Source: Bacteroidales bacterium UBA2295 (GTDB lineage: Bacteria > Bacteroidota > Bacteroidia > Bacteroidales > Tenuifilaceae). From it: a stretch of 31,438 nt of DNA. The notes under the pieces are model-generated. The model was given only the letters and a program-made list of their open reading frames with translations, had not been told where the DNA came from and ran no database searches. The stretch covers positions 1 to 31,438 of the forward strand of contig DDWD01000165.1 of the NCBI GenBank assembly GCA_002345825.1, given 5' to 3'. The number at the start of each line of letters is the position of its first letter. Positions within the stretch are counted from its first letter, which is position 1. Positions 25,287 through 31,438 of this stretch are shown in pieces. The position numbers and the translations under genes are program-made.

Positions 25287-25646
25287 CTAGAATTTAAGAC
25301 CTCCTTCTCTTGCTGCATCGGCCAGAGCTTTTACGCGACCATGGTAAAGGTATCCGTTGCGATCGAACACAACATTTAAGACTCCTTTTTCAATGGCTTT
25401 CTCTGCGGCCAGTTTGCCAACAAGGCGGGCTTGTTCGGTTTTTGTAATGTTTGCTTTTTCAGCAATATCTTTCACTCGTGAGGAAGCAGATGCTAGGGTA
25501 ACGCCGTTTACATCGTCGATAACCTGTACGCTAATCTGCTTGTTGCTCCTATATACGGACATCCTTGGTTTTTCTGGAGTTCCGTGGATACGCTTACGTA
25601 TCCTCATCTTGATTTTGAGCCTTCTCTCTTGTTTCTTTAGAGCCAT
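25287..25646 (-). CDS. rplR: 50S ribosomal protein L18 (uL18)
   Basis: 119 residues. L18 binds 5S rRNA together with L5 in the central protuberance. The basic N-terminus (ALKKQERRLKIKMRIRKRI) and the RMSVYRSNKQISVQVIDDV and FDRNGYLYHGRVKALADAAR stretches identify it. It lies between L6 and S5 as in other spc operons. Confidence 0.97.
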   Translation of the reverse strand: MALKKQERRLKIKMRIRKRIHGTPEKPRMSVYRSNKQISVQVIDDVNGVTLASASSRVKDIAEKANITKTEQARLVGKLAAEKAIEKGVLNVVFDRNGYLYHGRVKALADAAREGGLKF

Positions 25647-25667
25647 ACTACATTAACTGTTAACAGG

Positions 25668-26222
25668 TTATACACTAGCTGACTTACCAGACTTCTTACG
25701 TATTACTTCGCCTACAAAGCGAATACCTTTACCTTTGTATGGTTCGGGTTTACGTAACGAGCGGATTTTTGCAGCAACAACTCCTAGAAGCTGCTTGTCG
25801 GCGCTTTTAAGAGTAATAATTGGGTTAGCCCTACGCTCTGTCTTAGCTTCAACAGACACTTCTTTGGGTAGCAAGAAGTGAATATCATGAGAGTATCCAA
25901 GGCTCATCACCAATACTTGACCTTTAGCCTCGGCCTTAAAGCCTACCCCAACTAGTTCTTGTTGTAATGTCCAACCTTCAGACACACCAATTACCATGTT
26001 GTTAATTAGTGAACGGTACAGCCCGTGCATTGAGCGGTGACGTTTCTGATCGGTTGGCCTAGTTAGGGTAACTGTATCTCCCTCTACCTTAACGGTGATA
26101 TCAGGATCAACATCCTGACTCAACTCGCCTAGAGGGCCTTTCACGCTTACCACGTTACCAGCGCCAACAGCCAAGGTTACGCCTTTGGGTAAGTTTACAG
26201 GTTTTTTTCCAATCCTAGACAT
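25668..26222 (-). CDS. rplF: 50S ribosomal protein L6 (uL6)
   Basis: 184 residues with the two duplicated L6 domains. The N-terminal half starts MSRIGKKPVNLPKGV, and the C-terminal half closes with the conserved RKPEPYKGKGIRFVGEVIRKK. L6 sits near the factor-binding site and sarcin-ricin loop. It lies 21 nt after S8. Confidence 0.98.
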   Translation of the reverse strand: MSRIGKKPVNLPKGVTLAVGAGNVVSVKGPLGELSQDVDPDITVKVEGDTVTLTRPTDQKRHRSMHGLYRSLINNMVIGVSEGWTLQQELVGVGFKAEAKGQVLVMSLGYSHDIHFLLPKEVSVEAKTERRANPIITLKSADKQLLGVVAAKIRSLRKPEPYKGKGIRFVGEVIRKKSGKSASV

Positions 26223-26243
26223 TTCAATTGAATTAATTAAATA

Positions 26244-26642
26244 TTAGTATACATAGCAAAGCACCTCGCCGCCAACATTTTGGGCACGTGCTTCTTTATC
26301 GCTAATTACGCCCTGCGATGTAGAAAGAATGGCAATGCCTAGTCCGTTTAGCACGCGGGGCAACTCATCAACACCTACATACTTACGAAGGCCTGGACGG
26401 CTTACGCGCTCAAGGTGCTTAATGGCATTCTTCTTACTCTCGGGATGATATTTCAGCGCTATTTTGATAATACCTTGCTTGTTATCCTCTTCCTGCTTGT
26501 AGTTAAGGATATATCCTTTGTCAAAAAGGATCTTTGTCATCTCCAACTTCACATTAGAGGCAGGTATTTCAACGATCCGATGATTTGCCATCACGGCATT
26601 TCTAATTCGGGTCAAATAATCTGCAATGGGATCAGTAACCAT
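26244..26642 (-). CDS. rpsH: 30S ribosomal protein S8 (uS8)
   Basis: 132 residues. S8 binds the central domain of 16S rRNA and in E. coli represses the spc operon. The start TDPIADYLTRIRNAVMANH and the end LSTSQGVISDKEARAQNVGG are family signatures. No S8-like operator was recognised near the L5 start. Confidence 0.98.
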   Translation of the reverse strand: MVTDPIADYLTRIRNAVMANHRIVEIPASNVKLEMTKILFDKGYILNYKQEEDNKQGIIKIALKYHPESKKNAIKHLERVSRPGLRKYVGVDELPRVLNGLGIAILSTSQGVISDKEARAQNVGGEVLCYVY

Positions 26643-26663
26643 TTCTGTGTTGTGTTTATGTAA

Positions 26664-26933
26664 TTACCAACTAGCTTTCCTTATACCGGGGATTAGCCCT
26701 TTCGAAGCCAACTCTCTAAAGGTAATACGGCTAATGCCAAATTGACGCATATAGCCACGAGGACGACCCGTTACCGAGCAGCGGTTACGCTGACGGATTG
26801 GGTTGGAGTTGCGGGGCAATTTCTGCAGGGCAATCCAGTCGCCATCGGCTTTTAGCTTTGCACGCTTATCGGCGTACTTAGCGGCCATCTTAGCACGCTT
26901 TACCTCTCTGGCTTTCATTGATTCTTTTGCCAT
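26664..26933 (-). CDS. rpsN: 30S ribosomal protein S14 (uS14), zinc-free form
   Basis: 89 residues, the long form. The core is RNRCSVTGRPRGYMRQFGIS with only one Cys, so the CxxC pairs of the short zinc form are absent. S14 is a late 30S head protein contacting S3 and S10. It starts 3 nt after L5. Confidence 0.97.
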   Translation of the reverse strand: MAKESMKAREVKRAKMAAKYADKRAKLKADGDWIALQKLPRNSNPIRQRNRCSVTGRPRGYMRQFGISRITFRELASKGLIPGIRKASW

Positions 26934-26936
26934 ACC

Positions 26937-27494
26937 CTAGTTCTTTTTAGCGTTTTTAAACGGAATACCGAATTCGCGAAGTAGCGCATAGGCTTCCTCA
27001 TCGGTATTCGATGAAGTTACAAAGGTTATCTCTAACCCTAGAATTTTATTGATCTTGTCAATATCAATCTCGGGGAAGATGATGTGCTCTTGGATACCAA
27101 GGCTGTAGTTTCCTCGGCCATCGAACTTATCGTTAACTCCTTTGAAGTCGCGGATACGTGGCAGCGAAACTGATATTAGCCTCTCGAGGAATTCGTACAT
27201 CCTTTCGCGACGAAGGGTAACCTTTGTACCGATGGGCATCATCTTACGTAGCTTAAAGTTACTGATGTCCTTTCGCGATACAGTCTGCATTGCCTTCTGG
27301 CCAGCTATTATGGTAAGCTCTTCTTGAGCTTGCTCGATAAGCTTTTTGTCGGCCACGGCTTGACCTACACCCTGGTTGATTACAATCTTTTGCAGCTTAG
27401 GAACCTGCATAACAGTTTTGTAACCGAACTCTTTGGTTAGGTTAGGGATGATCTCCTCGTAGTATTTTTTCTTGAGGTTTGGTACGTATTCCAT
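26937..27494 (-). CDS. rplE: 50S ribosomal protein L5 (uL5)
   Basis: 185 residues. L5 binds 5S rRNA and contacts S13 and P-site tRNA. Clear stretches are VMQVPKLQKIVINQGVGQAV, SRKDISNFKLRKMMPIGTKV and SLPRIRDFKGVNDKFDGRGN. Its ATG shares one base with the stop of L24 (TAATG), suggesting translational coupling. Confidence 0.98.
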   Translation of the reverse strand: MEYVPNLKKKYYEEIIPNLTKEFGYKTVMQVPKLQKIVINQGVGQAVADKKLIEQAQEELTIIAGQKAMQTVSRKDISNFKLRKMMPIGTKVTLRRERMYEFLERLISVSLPRIRDFKGVNDKFDGRGNYSLGIQEHIIFPEIDIDKINKILGLEITFVTSSNTDEEAYALLREFGIPFKNAKKN

Positions 27495-27817
27495 TACTTA
27501 ATCTCCTCCCCTGATTTTTTAGAGTAACGAACTAGTTTACCACTCTCGTTTTCGCGGCGGCCAATCCTAGTTGGCTTGCCACTGGCGGGATCCACCAGCA
27601 TAAGGTTTGAGATGTGGATGGGAGCTTCTTGCTTGATGATGCCTCCCTGAGGATGCTTGGCGTTAGGTTTGGTATGTCGTGAGATGATGTTCACTCCCTC
27701 AACGATAGCGCGATCCTTTTTCACTAGGACCTCCAACACCTTTCCTTGCTTACCTTTGTATTCGCCAGCGTTAACGAATACCATATCCCCTTTTTTTACG
27801 TGTAATTTCTTATTCAT
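27494..27817 (-). CDS. rplX: 50S ribosomal protein L24 (uL24)
   Basis: 107 residues. An assembly initiator near the exit tunnel. The KOW motif is visible at about 8-30 (KKGDMVFVNAGEYKGKQGKV), followed by ISRHTKPNAKHPQGGI. Its stop overlaps the L5 start by one base. Confidence 0.97.
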   Translation of the reverse strand: MNKKLHVKKGDMVFVNAGEYKGKQGKVLEVLVKKDRAIVEGVNIISRHTKPNAKHPQGGIIKQEAPIHISNLMLVDPASGKPTRIGRRENESGKLVRYSKKSGEEIK

Positions 27818-27838
27818 CGTGATAACGATTTTTTCAGA

Positions 27839-28204
27839 TTACAATACTTCGGGTGCCAAGGATACTATCTTCATGTACTTGTCACGAAGTTCCCTTGCCA
27901 CGGGTCCAAATATACGAGTTCCGCGGATCTCACCCTGATTGTTCAAGAGTACGCATGCGTTATCGTCAAATCGAATATAGCTTCCATCGGCACGTCTAAT
28001 CTCCTTCTTGGTTCGTACGATAACGGCCTTGGTTACTGTACCCTTCTTAACTTCTCCGCTAGGTATCGCGCTTTTCACGGTAACAACAATCTTGTCGCCA
28101 ATGCGAGCGTAGCGCTTGCCTGTTCCTCCGAGTACGCGGATGCAAAGAACTTCTTTGGCTCCGCTGTTATCGGCTACTAGTAGTCTACTTTCTTGCTGTA
28201 TCAT
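27839..28204 (-). CDS. rplN: 50S ribosomal protein L14 (uL14)
   Basis: 121 residues. L14 lies at the subunit interface and forms a bridge with the 30S. It starts MIQQESRLLVADNSGAKEVL and has the conserved FDDNACVLLNNQGEIRGTRI stretch. It follows S17 by only 2 nt. Confidence 0.98.
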   Translation of the reverse strand: MIQQESRLLVADNSGAKEVLCIRVLGGTGKRYARIGDKIVVTVKSAIPSGEVKKGTVTKAVIVRTKKEIRRADGSYIRFDDNACVLLNNQGEIRGTRIFGPVARELRDKYMKIVSLAPEVL

Positions 28205-28206
28205 GG

Positions 28207-28467
28207 CTATTTAGCTCTTTCAATGATTTCTACTAACCTCCAGCACTTGGTTTTGCTTAAGGGCCGGGTCTCCATTATCCGAACGGTATCGCCAACGTTG
28301 CAAGTATTTTGCTCATCGTGGGCATAGAGCTTGGTAGTTCTATTCACAAACTTGCCATAGATTGGGTGCTTTACCTTACGCTTAACGGCCACAACGATAG
28401 ATTTCTGCATCTTGTTGCTAACCACTAGCCCAATCCTCTCTTTTCTTAAGTTTCGTTTATTTTCCAT
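28207..28467 (-). CDS. rpsQ: 30S ribosomal protein S17 (uS17)
   Basis: 86 residues. An OB-fold 16S rRNA binder of the lower 30S body. Typical stretches are RIGLVVSNKMQKSIVVAVKR and VGDTVRIMETRPLSKTKCWR. It lies 15 nt after L29. Confidence 0.98.
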   Translation of the reverse strand: MENKRNLRKERIGLVVSNKMQKSIVVAVKRKVKHPIYGKFVNRTTKLYAHDEQNTCNVGDTVRIMETRPLSKTKCWRLVEIIERAK

Positions 28468-28482
28468 TGTTGAAAGATGGCT

Positions 28483-28680
28483 TTACTGTTTCTGACTAGT
28501 ACGCTCGGTGAGAATGGTCTTCATTCTTGCAATAGTTTTACGCATCTCTGTAATCTTCATGGGATTATCAAGTGGCGAAACAGCATGGTTCATCTTCAAC
28601 TTTAGAAGCTGAGCCTCATATGTTTCGATGCGCTCTTCTATCTCCTTAACTGTAAGTTCTCTTATCTCAGTTGCTTTCAT
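28483..28680 (-). CDS. rpmC: 50S ribosomal protein L29 (uL29)
   Basis: 65 residues. A two-helix antiparallel protein near the exit tunnel. It starts MKATEIRELTVKEIEERIET and has the expected LKMNHAVSPLDNPMKITEMR centre, where related proteins carry the L-x-N-P turn. It comes 7 nt after L16. Confidence 0.97.
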   Translation of the reverse strand: MKATEIRELTVKEIEERIETYEAQLLKLKMNHAVSPLDNPMKITEMRKTIARMKTILTERTSQKQ

Positions 28681-28687
28681 TTCTCAA

Positions 28688-29116
28688 CTAGTTTTCAGTT
28701 TCGGTAAAATCACGGCGTACAATAAACTTGGTACTAACGGGCAGTTTTTGCGCTGCTAGGCGCAATGCCTCTTTAGCTACCTCGTAGGGTACTCCCTCGG
28801 CTTCAATAATGATTCTTCCGGGAGTCACAGGAGCAACAAATCCCTCTGGAGCACCTTTACCTTTACCCATACGCACTTCTGCAGGTTTTTTGGTAATGGG
28901 CTTATCGGGGAAAATGCGTATCCAAATCTGGCCTTCACGTTTCATGTAACGTGTCACGGCCTGACGGGCAGCCTCAATTTGCCTACCGGTAATCCACATG
29001 GTTTCAAGTGATTTGATCCCAAATGAACCGAATGCAAGCTGATTTCCGCGCTGGGCATTGCCTTTCATACGGCCTTTCTGCTGCCTTCTAAACTTAGTTT
29101 TCTTTGGCTGTAACAT
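28688..29116 (-). CDS. rplP: 50S ribosomal protein L16 (uL16)
   Basis: 142 residues. L16 organises the A-site tRNA-binding region of the 50S subunit. Family signatures are MLQPKKTKFRRQQKGRMKGN, the IRIFPDKPITKKPAEVRMGK stretch and the GRIIIEAEGV region. It lies 27 nt after S3. Confidence 0.98.
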   Translation of the reverse strand: MLQPKKTKFRRQQKGRMKGNAQRGNQLAFGSFGIKSLETMWITGRQIEAARQAVTRYMKREGQIWIRIFPDKPITKKPAEVRMGKGKGAPEGFVAPVTPGRIIIEAEGVPYEVAKEALRLAAQKLPVSTKFIVRRDFTETEN

Positions 29117-29143
29117 TTTCTAAAATCGATTAAATGCTATTAA

Positions 29144-29872
29144 CTACTTCTTTTTTTTGCGAGTGTTGGCACCACGGGGTGGTCTATTGCCACGGGCAGG
29201 AGGACCACTGGGGGCGCTTTTGCCTACGTTTGGCGACAGATCACGCTTTCCGTAAACCTCTCCATTGCAAATCCAAACTTTTATGCCAATCAGACCAACT
29301 TTCGTTAAAGCCTCGCCTAGCGCATAGTCAATGTCAGCACGGATAGTGTGTAGAGGTATTCTTCCCTCCTTATACGTTTCGGAACGTGCCATCTCTGCTC
29401 CACCAAGGCGGCCAGATATTTGCACCTTAATGCCCTCTGCACCCATTCGCATTGTTGAAGCAATGGTCATCTTAATAGCCCTACGGTACGATATGCGACC
29501 CTCTACCTGGCGAGCAATGTTGCTTGCCACGATGGTTGCATCGAGCTCGGGGCGTTTTATCTCAAAGATATTAATCTGTATCTCCTTGTTGGTAATATTC
29601 TTAAGTTCTTCCTTAAGTTTATCAACCTCCTGTCCGCCTTTGCCGATAATAATACCAGGACGAGCTGTGTGTACGGTTACTGTAATTAACTTGAGCGTAC
29701 GCTCAATTACAATTTTCGATACGCTAGCTTTTGCTAAACGAGCATTTAGGTACTCGCGTATCTTGCTATCCTCCACTAGCTTCTGAGCGTAATGGTTTCC
29801 ACCGTACCAGTTAGAATCCCAACCTTTGATGATTCCTAACCTGTTGCCTATTGGATTAACTTTCTGTCCCAT
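29144..29872 (-). CDS. rpsC: 30S ribosomal protein S3 (uS3)
   Basis: 242 residues. S3 lines the mRNA entry channel. The type II KH domain has its GxxG loop at 77-80 (IIIGKGGQEV), and the C-terminal domain carries MGAEGIKVQISGRLGGAEMA. The last ~25 residues form a Pro/Gly/Arg/Lys-rich tail that looks disordered. Its ATG directly follows the L22 stop with no base between. Confidence 0.98.
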   Translation of the reverse strand: MGQKVNPIGNRLGIIKGWDSNWYGGNHYAQKLVEDSKIREYLNARLAKASVSKIVIERTLKLITVTVHTARPGIIIGKGGQEVDKLKEELKNITNKEIQINIFEIKRPELDATIVASNIARQVEGRISYRRAIKMTIASTMRMGAEGIKVQISGRLGGAEMARSETYKEGRIPLHTIRADIDYALGEALTKVGLIGIKVWICNGEVYGKRDLSPNVGKSAPSGPPARGNRPPRGANTRKKKK

Positions 29873-30295
29873 TTAGCTCTGTGTGTTTTGAGTATCGTTA
29901 GTAACTGCGCTGTCTAGTACAACGGTAACATGGTTTGAACGCTTCCTGATTCTGTGGGCACGCCCTTGGGGAGCGGTTCTAATCCGCTTTAGCATACGAC
30001 CTTCGTCAACGAAAATTTCCTTTACGAAAAGATTCGCATCTTCGATCCGTACACCCTCGTTCTTTGCCTGCCAGTTAGCCACAGCCGAAAGGATTAACTT
30101 CTCAACTTTATTGGCAGACTCCTTGGGGGTAAACCTAAGGATATCGAGAGCTTTATTAACCTGCTTTCCCCTAACCAAATCAACAACTAAGCGCATCTTG
30201 CGAGGAGATGTAGGGTTGTTACGCAGGATGGCGTAGGCTTTATTCCTTTTCTCCTCCTTGATTTTTTCTGCTCTTATACGTTTTCTTGCACCCAT
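29873..30295 (-). CDS. rplV: 50S ribosomal protein L22 (uL22)
   Basis: 140 residues. L22 extends a beta-hairpin along the peptide exit tunnel. NPTSPRKMRLVVDLVRGKQV and the hairpin end RIRTAPQGRAHRIRKRSNHV are clear. A short polar tail (VTNDTQNTQS) follows the usual end, and the basic N-terminal ~16 residues also extend beyond the minimal family form. Confidence 0.98.
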   Translation of the reverse strand: MGARKRIRAEKIKEEKRNKAYAILRNNPTSPRKMRLVVDLVRGKQVNKALDILRFTPKESANKVEKLILSAVANWQAKNEGVRIEDANLFVKEIFVDEGRMLKRIRTAPQGRAHRIRKRSNHVTVVLDSAVTNDTQNTQS

Positions 30296-30320
30296 TATTT
30301 CTTGGTTTAAGATCTAATTA

Positions 30321-30590
30321 CTATTTCTTCTTATTGCCGGCATGACCACGGAAAGTACGAGTTGGGGCAAACTCTCCGAGTTTGTGCCCAACCATATTCT
30401 CGGTAACATATACGGGGATAAATTTATTCCCGTTGTGTACGGCTACTGTGTGGCCTACAAAGTCCGGCGATATCATAGATGCTCTGGACCAGGTTTTAAC
30501 AACCTGCTTCTTGGTTTCAGCGTTCATCTCAGTGATGCGCTTCTCCAATTTATACTCTATGTATGGACCTTTTTTTAATGAACGACTCAT
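30321..30590 (-). CDS. rpsS: 30S ribosomal protein S19 (uS19)
   Basis: 89 residues. A 30S head protein that pairs with S13. It starts MSRSLKKGPYIEYKLEKRI and has the conserved KTWSRASMISPDFVGHTVAV and GHKLGEFAPTRTFRGHAG stretches. It lies between L2 (18 nt) and L22 (25 nt). Confidence 0.98.
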   Translation of the reverse strand: MSRSLKKGPYIEYKLEKRITEMNAETKKQVVKTWSRASMISPDFVGHTVAVHNGNKFIPVYVTENMVGHKLGEFAPTRTFRGHAGNKKK

Positions 30591-30608
30591 AGTTTAACGC
30601 TTTTCAAG

Positions 30609-31433
30609 TTACTTTTTCCTACGTTCAACGATAAACTTGCTCGAATTCTTTTTCTTAGAGCGAGTTTTATAACCCTTAGCTGGGATACCATTGCGTGAGC
30701 GTGGATGTCCTCCTGATGAACGGCCTTCGCCACCACCCATTGGGTGATCAACAGGGTTCATTACAACACCACGAACGCGTGGACGGCGGCCTAACCAGCG
30801 TGAGCGTCCTGCTTTACCCGAGCGGGTAAGGGCATGATCCGAGTTGGACACGGTGCCTACAGTTGCTTTGCAAGAAGTTAGAACCATCCTTATCTCGCCA
30901 CTGGGTAGCTTTAGAACGGCATATTTACCTTCACGAGCTAGGAGCTGAGCATAGGAGCCCGCACTACGAGCCATAATACCACCCTGACCTGGCTTAAGCT
31001 CAATATTATGAACTAAGGTACCAAGGGGGATCTCCGACAAATACAATGTGTTGCCTAATTCAGGGGCAACGCCTTTACCCGACATAATGGACTGGCCTAC
31101 CTTGAGGCCAGCGGGTGCAATGATGTAGCGTTTTTCGCCATCGGCATATACAACCAATGCAATGCGAGCAGAACGATTGGGATCGTACTCAATGGTCTTC
31201 ACAACAGCAGCCACTCCGTCGCGATCGCGCGCAAAGTCAATTATCCTGTAACGACGCTTGTGCCCACCTCCCATATAGCGCATTGTCATGCGGCCGGAGT
31301 TGTTCCTTCCGCCTGACTTTTTAAGGGGGGCTAACAGCGATTTCTCAGGTGTAGTAGTTGTAATGTCGTCAAATACACCTATAATTTTATGTCTCTGACC
31401 TGGGGTAACAGGTTTTAGTTTTCTTACAGCCAT
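30609..31433 (-). CDS. rplB: 50S ribosomal protein L2 (uL2)
   Basis: 274 residues, complete; the ATG lies 5 nt from the window's right edge, so the leader and the upstream S10-operon genes are outside. L2 is needed for subunit joining and peptidyl transfer. The conserved His is H230 in MNPVDHPMGGGEGR (H229 in E. coli); the next family position, often His, is Met232 here. The AGRSRWLGRRPRVRGVVMNP stretch is typical. Confidence 0.98.
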   Translation of the reverse strand: MAVRKLKPVTPGQRHKIIGVFDDITTTTPEKSLLAPLKKSGGRNNSGRMTMRYMGGGHKRRYRIIDFARDRDGVAAVVKTIEYDPNRSARIALVVYADGEKRYIIAPAGLKVGQSIMSGKGVAPELGNTLYLSEIPLGTLVHNIELKPGQGGIMARSAGSYAQLLAREGKYAVLKLPSGEIRMVLTSCKATVGTVSNSDHALTRSGKAGRSRWLGRRPRVRGVVMNPVDHPMGGGEGRSSGGHPRSRNGIPAKGYKTRSKKKNSSKFIVERRKK

Positions 31434-31438
31434 TTTAA

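Noticed and set aside
29331..29786. 151-codon open frame antisense to S3
   Set aside because: A shadow of a highly conserved ribosomal gene.

Overview
The window looks like the chromosome of a Bacteroidota bacterium, probably near the Bacteroidales/Marinilabiliales. The evidence is the ftsA-ftsZ-yqeY end of a division cluster, outer-membrane barrels and lipoproteins of Bacteroidota type, a propeller (Reg_prop/Y_Y_Y) sensor, zinc-free L36 and S14, and AT-rich gene leaders almost without Shine-Dalgarno sequences. Genus cannot be fixed from this sequence. No tRNA, rRNA, CRISPR array, insertion sequence or prophage was seen.

Layout. (1) 1-2445, + strand: the 3' end of ftsA, then ftsZ and a yqeY-type GatB-like gene. 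(2) 2446-8730, - strand: a TrhA/hemolysin III membrane protein, and upstream of it a three-gene envelope unit (lipoprotein, DUF5723-type barrel, PD40/OmpA protein) closed by a clear terminator at 3105-3147. (3) 8731-9221: a 491-nt gene-free divergent region with a candidate Bacteroidota promoter on each strand and a perfect AT-rich inverted repeat. (4) 9222-10985, + strand: a membrane hybrid histidine kinase whose ATP-binding domain has lost its key motifs although the phospho-His and receiver are intact. (5) 10974-17050, - strand: ubiD-family decarboxylase, a two-propeller sensor ending in a SpoIIE phosphatase, and an M15 peptidase, closely spaced. (6) 17134-18423: enolase, between two strong hairpin terminators. 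(7) 18528-31433, - strand: the S10/spc/alpha ribosomal super-operon from L2 to L17, including secY, map, infA and rpoA; L36 and L30 are short but present.

The ribosomal and division genes are ordinary and conserved. The accessory interest lies in 3166-15112. The envelope trio could form one outer-membrane assembly: a surface or periplasmic lipoprotein, a barrel, and a peptidoglycan-binding protein with a propeller and four tandem beta-sandwich-like repeats. Next to it sit two unusual signalling proteins: an apparent pseudokinase with an intact receiver, and a propeller receptor whose output is a PP2C-type phosphatase instead of a kinase. Their functions are inferences from domain content only.

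Several starts are placed downstream of the longest open frame because the longer versions begin with TTG or overlap the previous gene: ftsZ 478, PD40/OmpA protein 5541, hybrid kinase 9222, propeller sensor 15112 and secY 24088.
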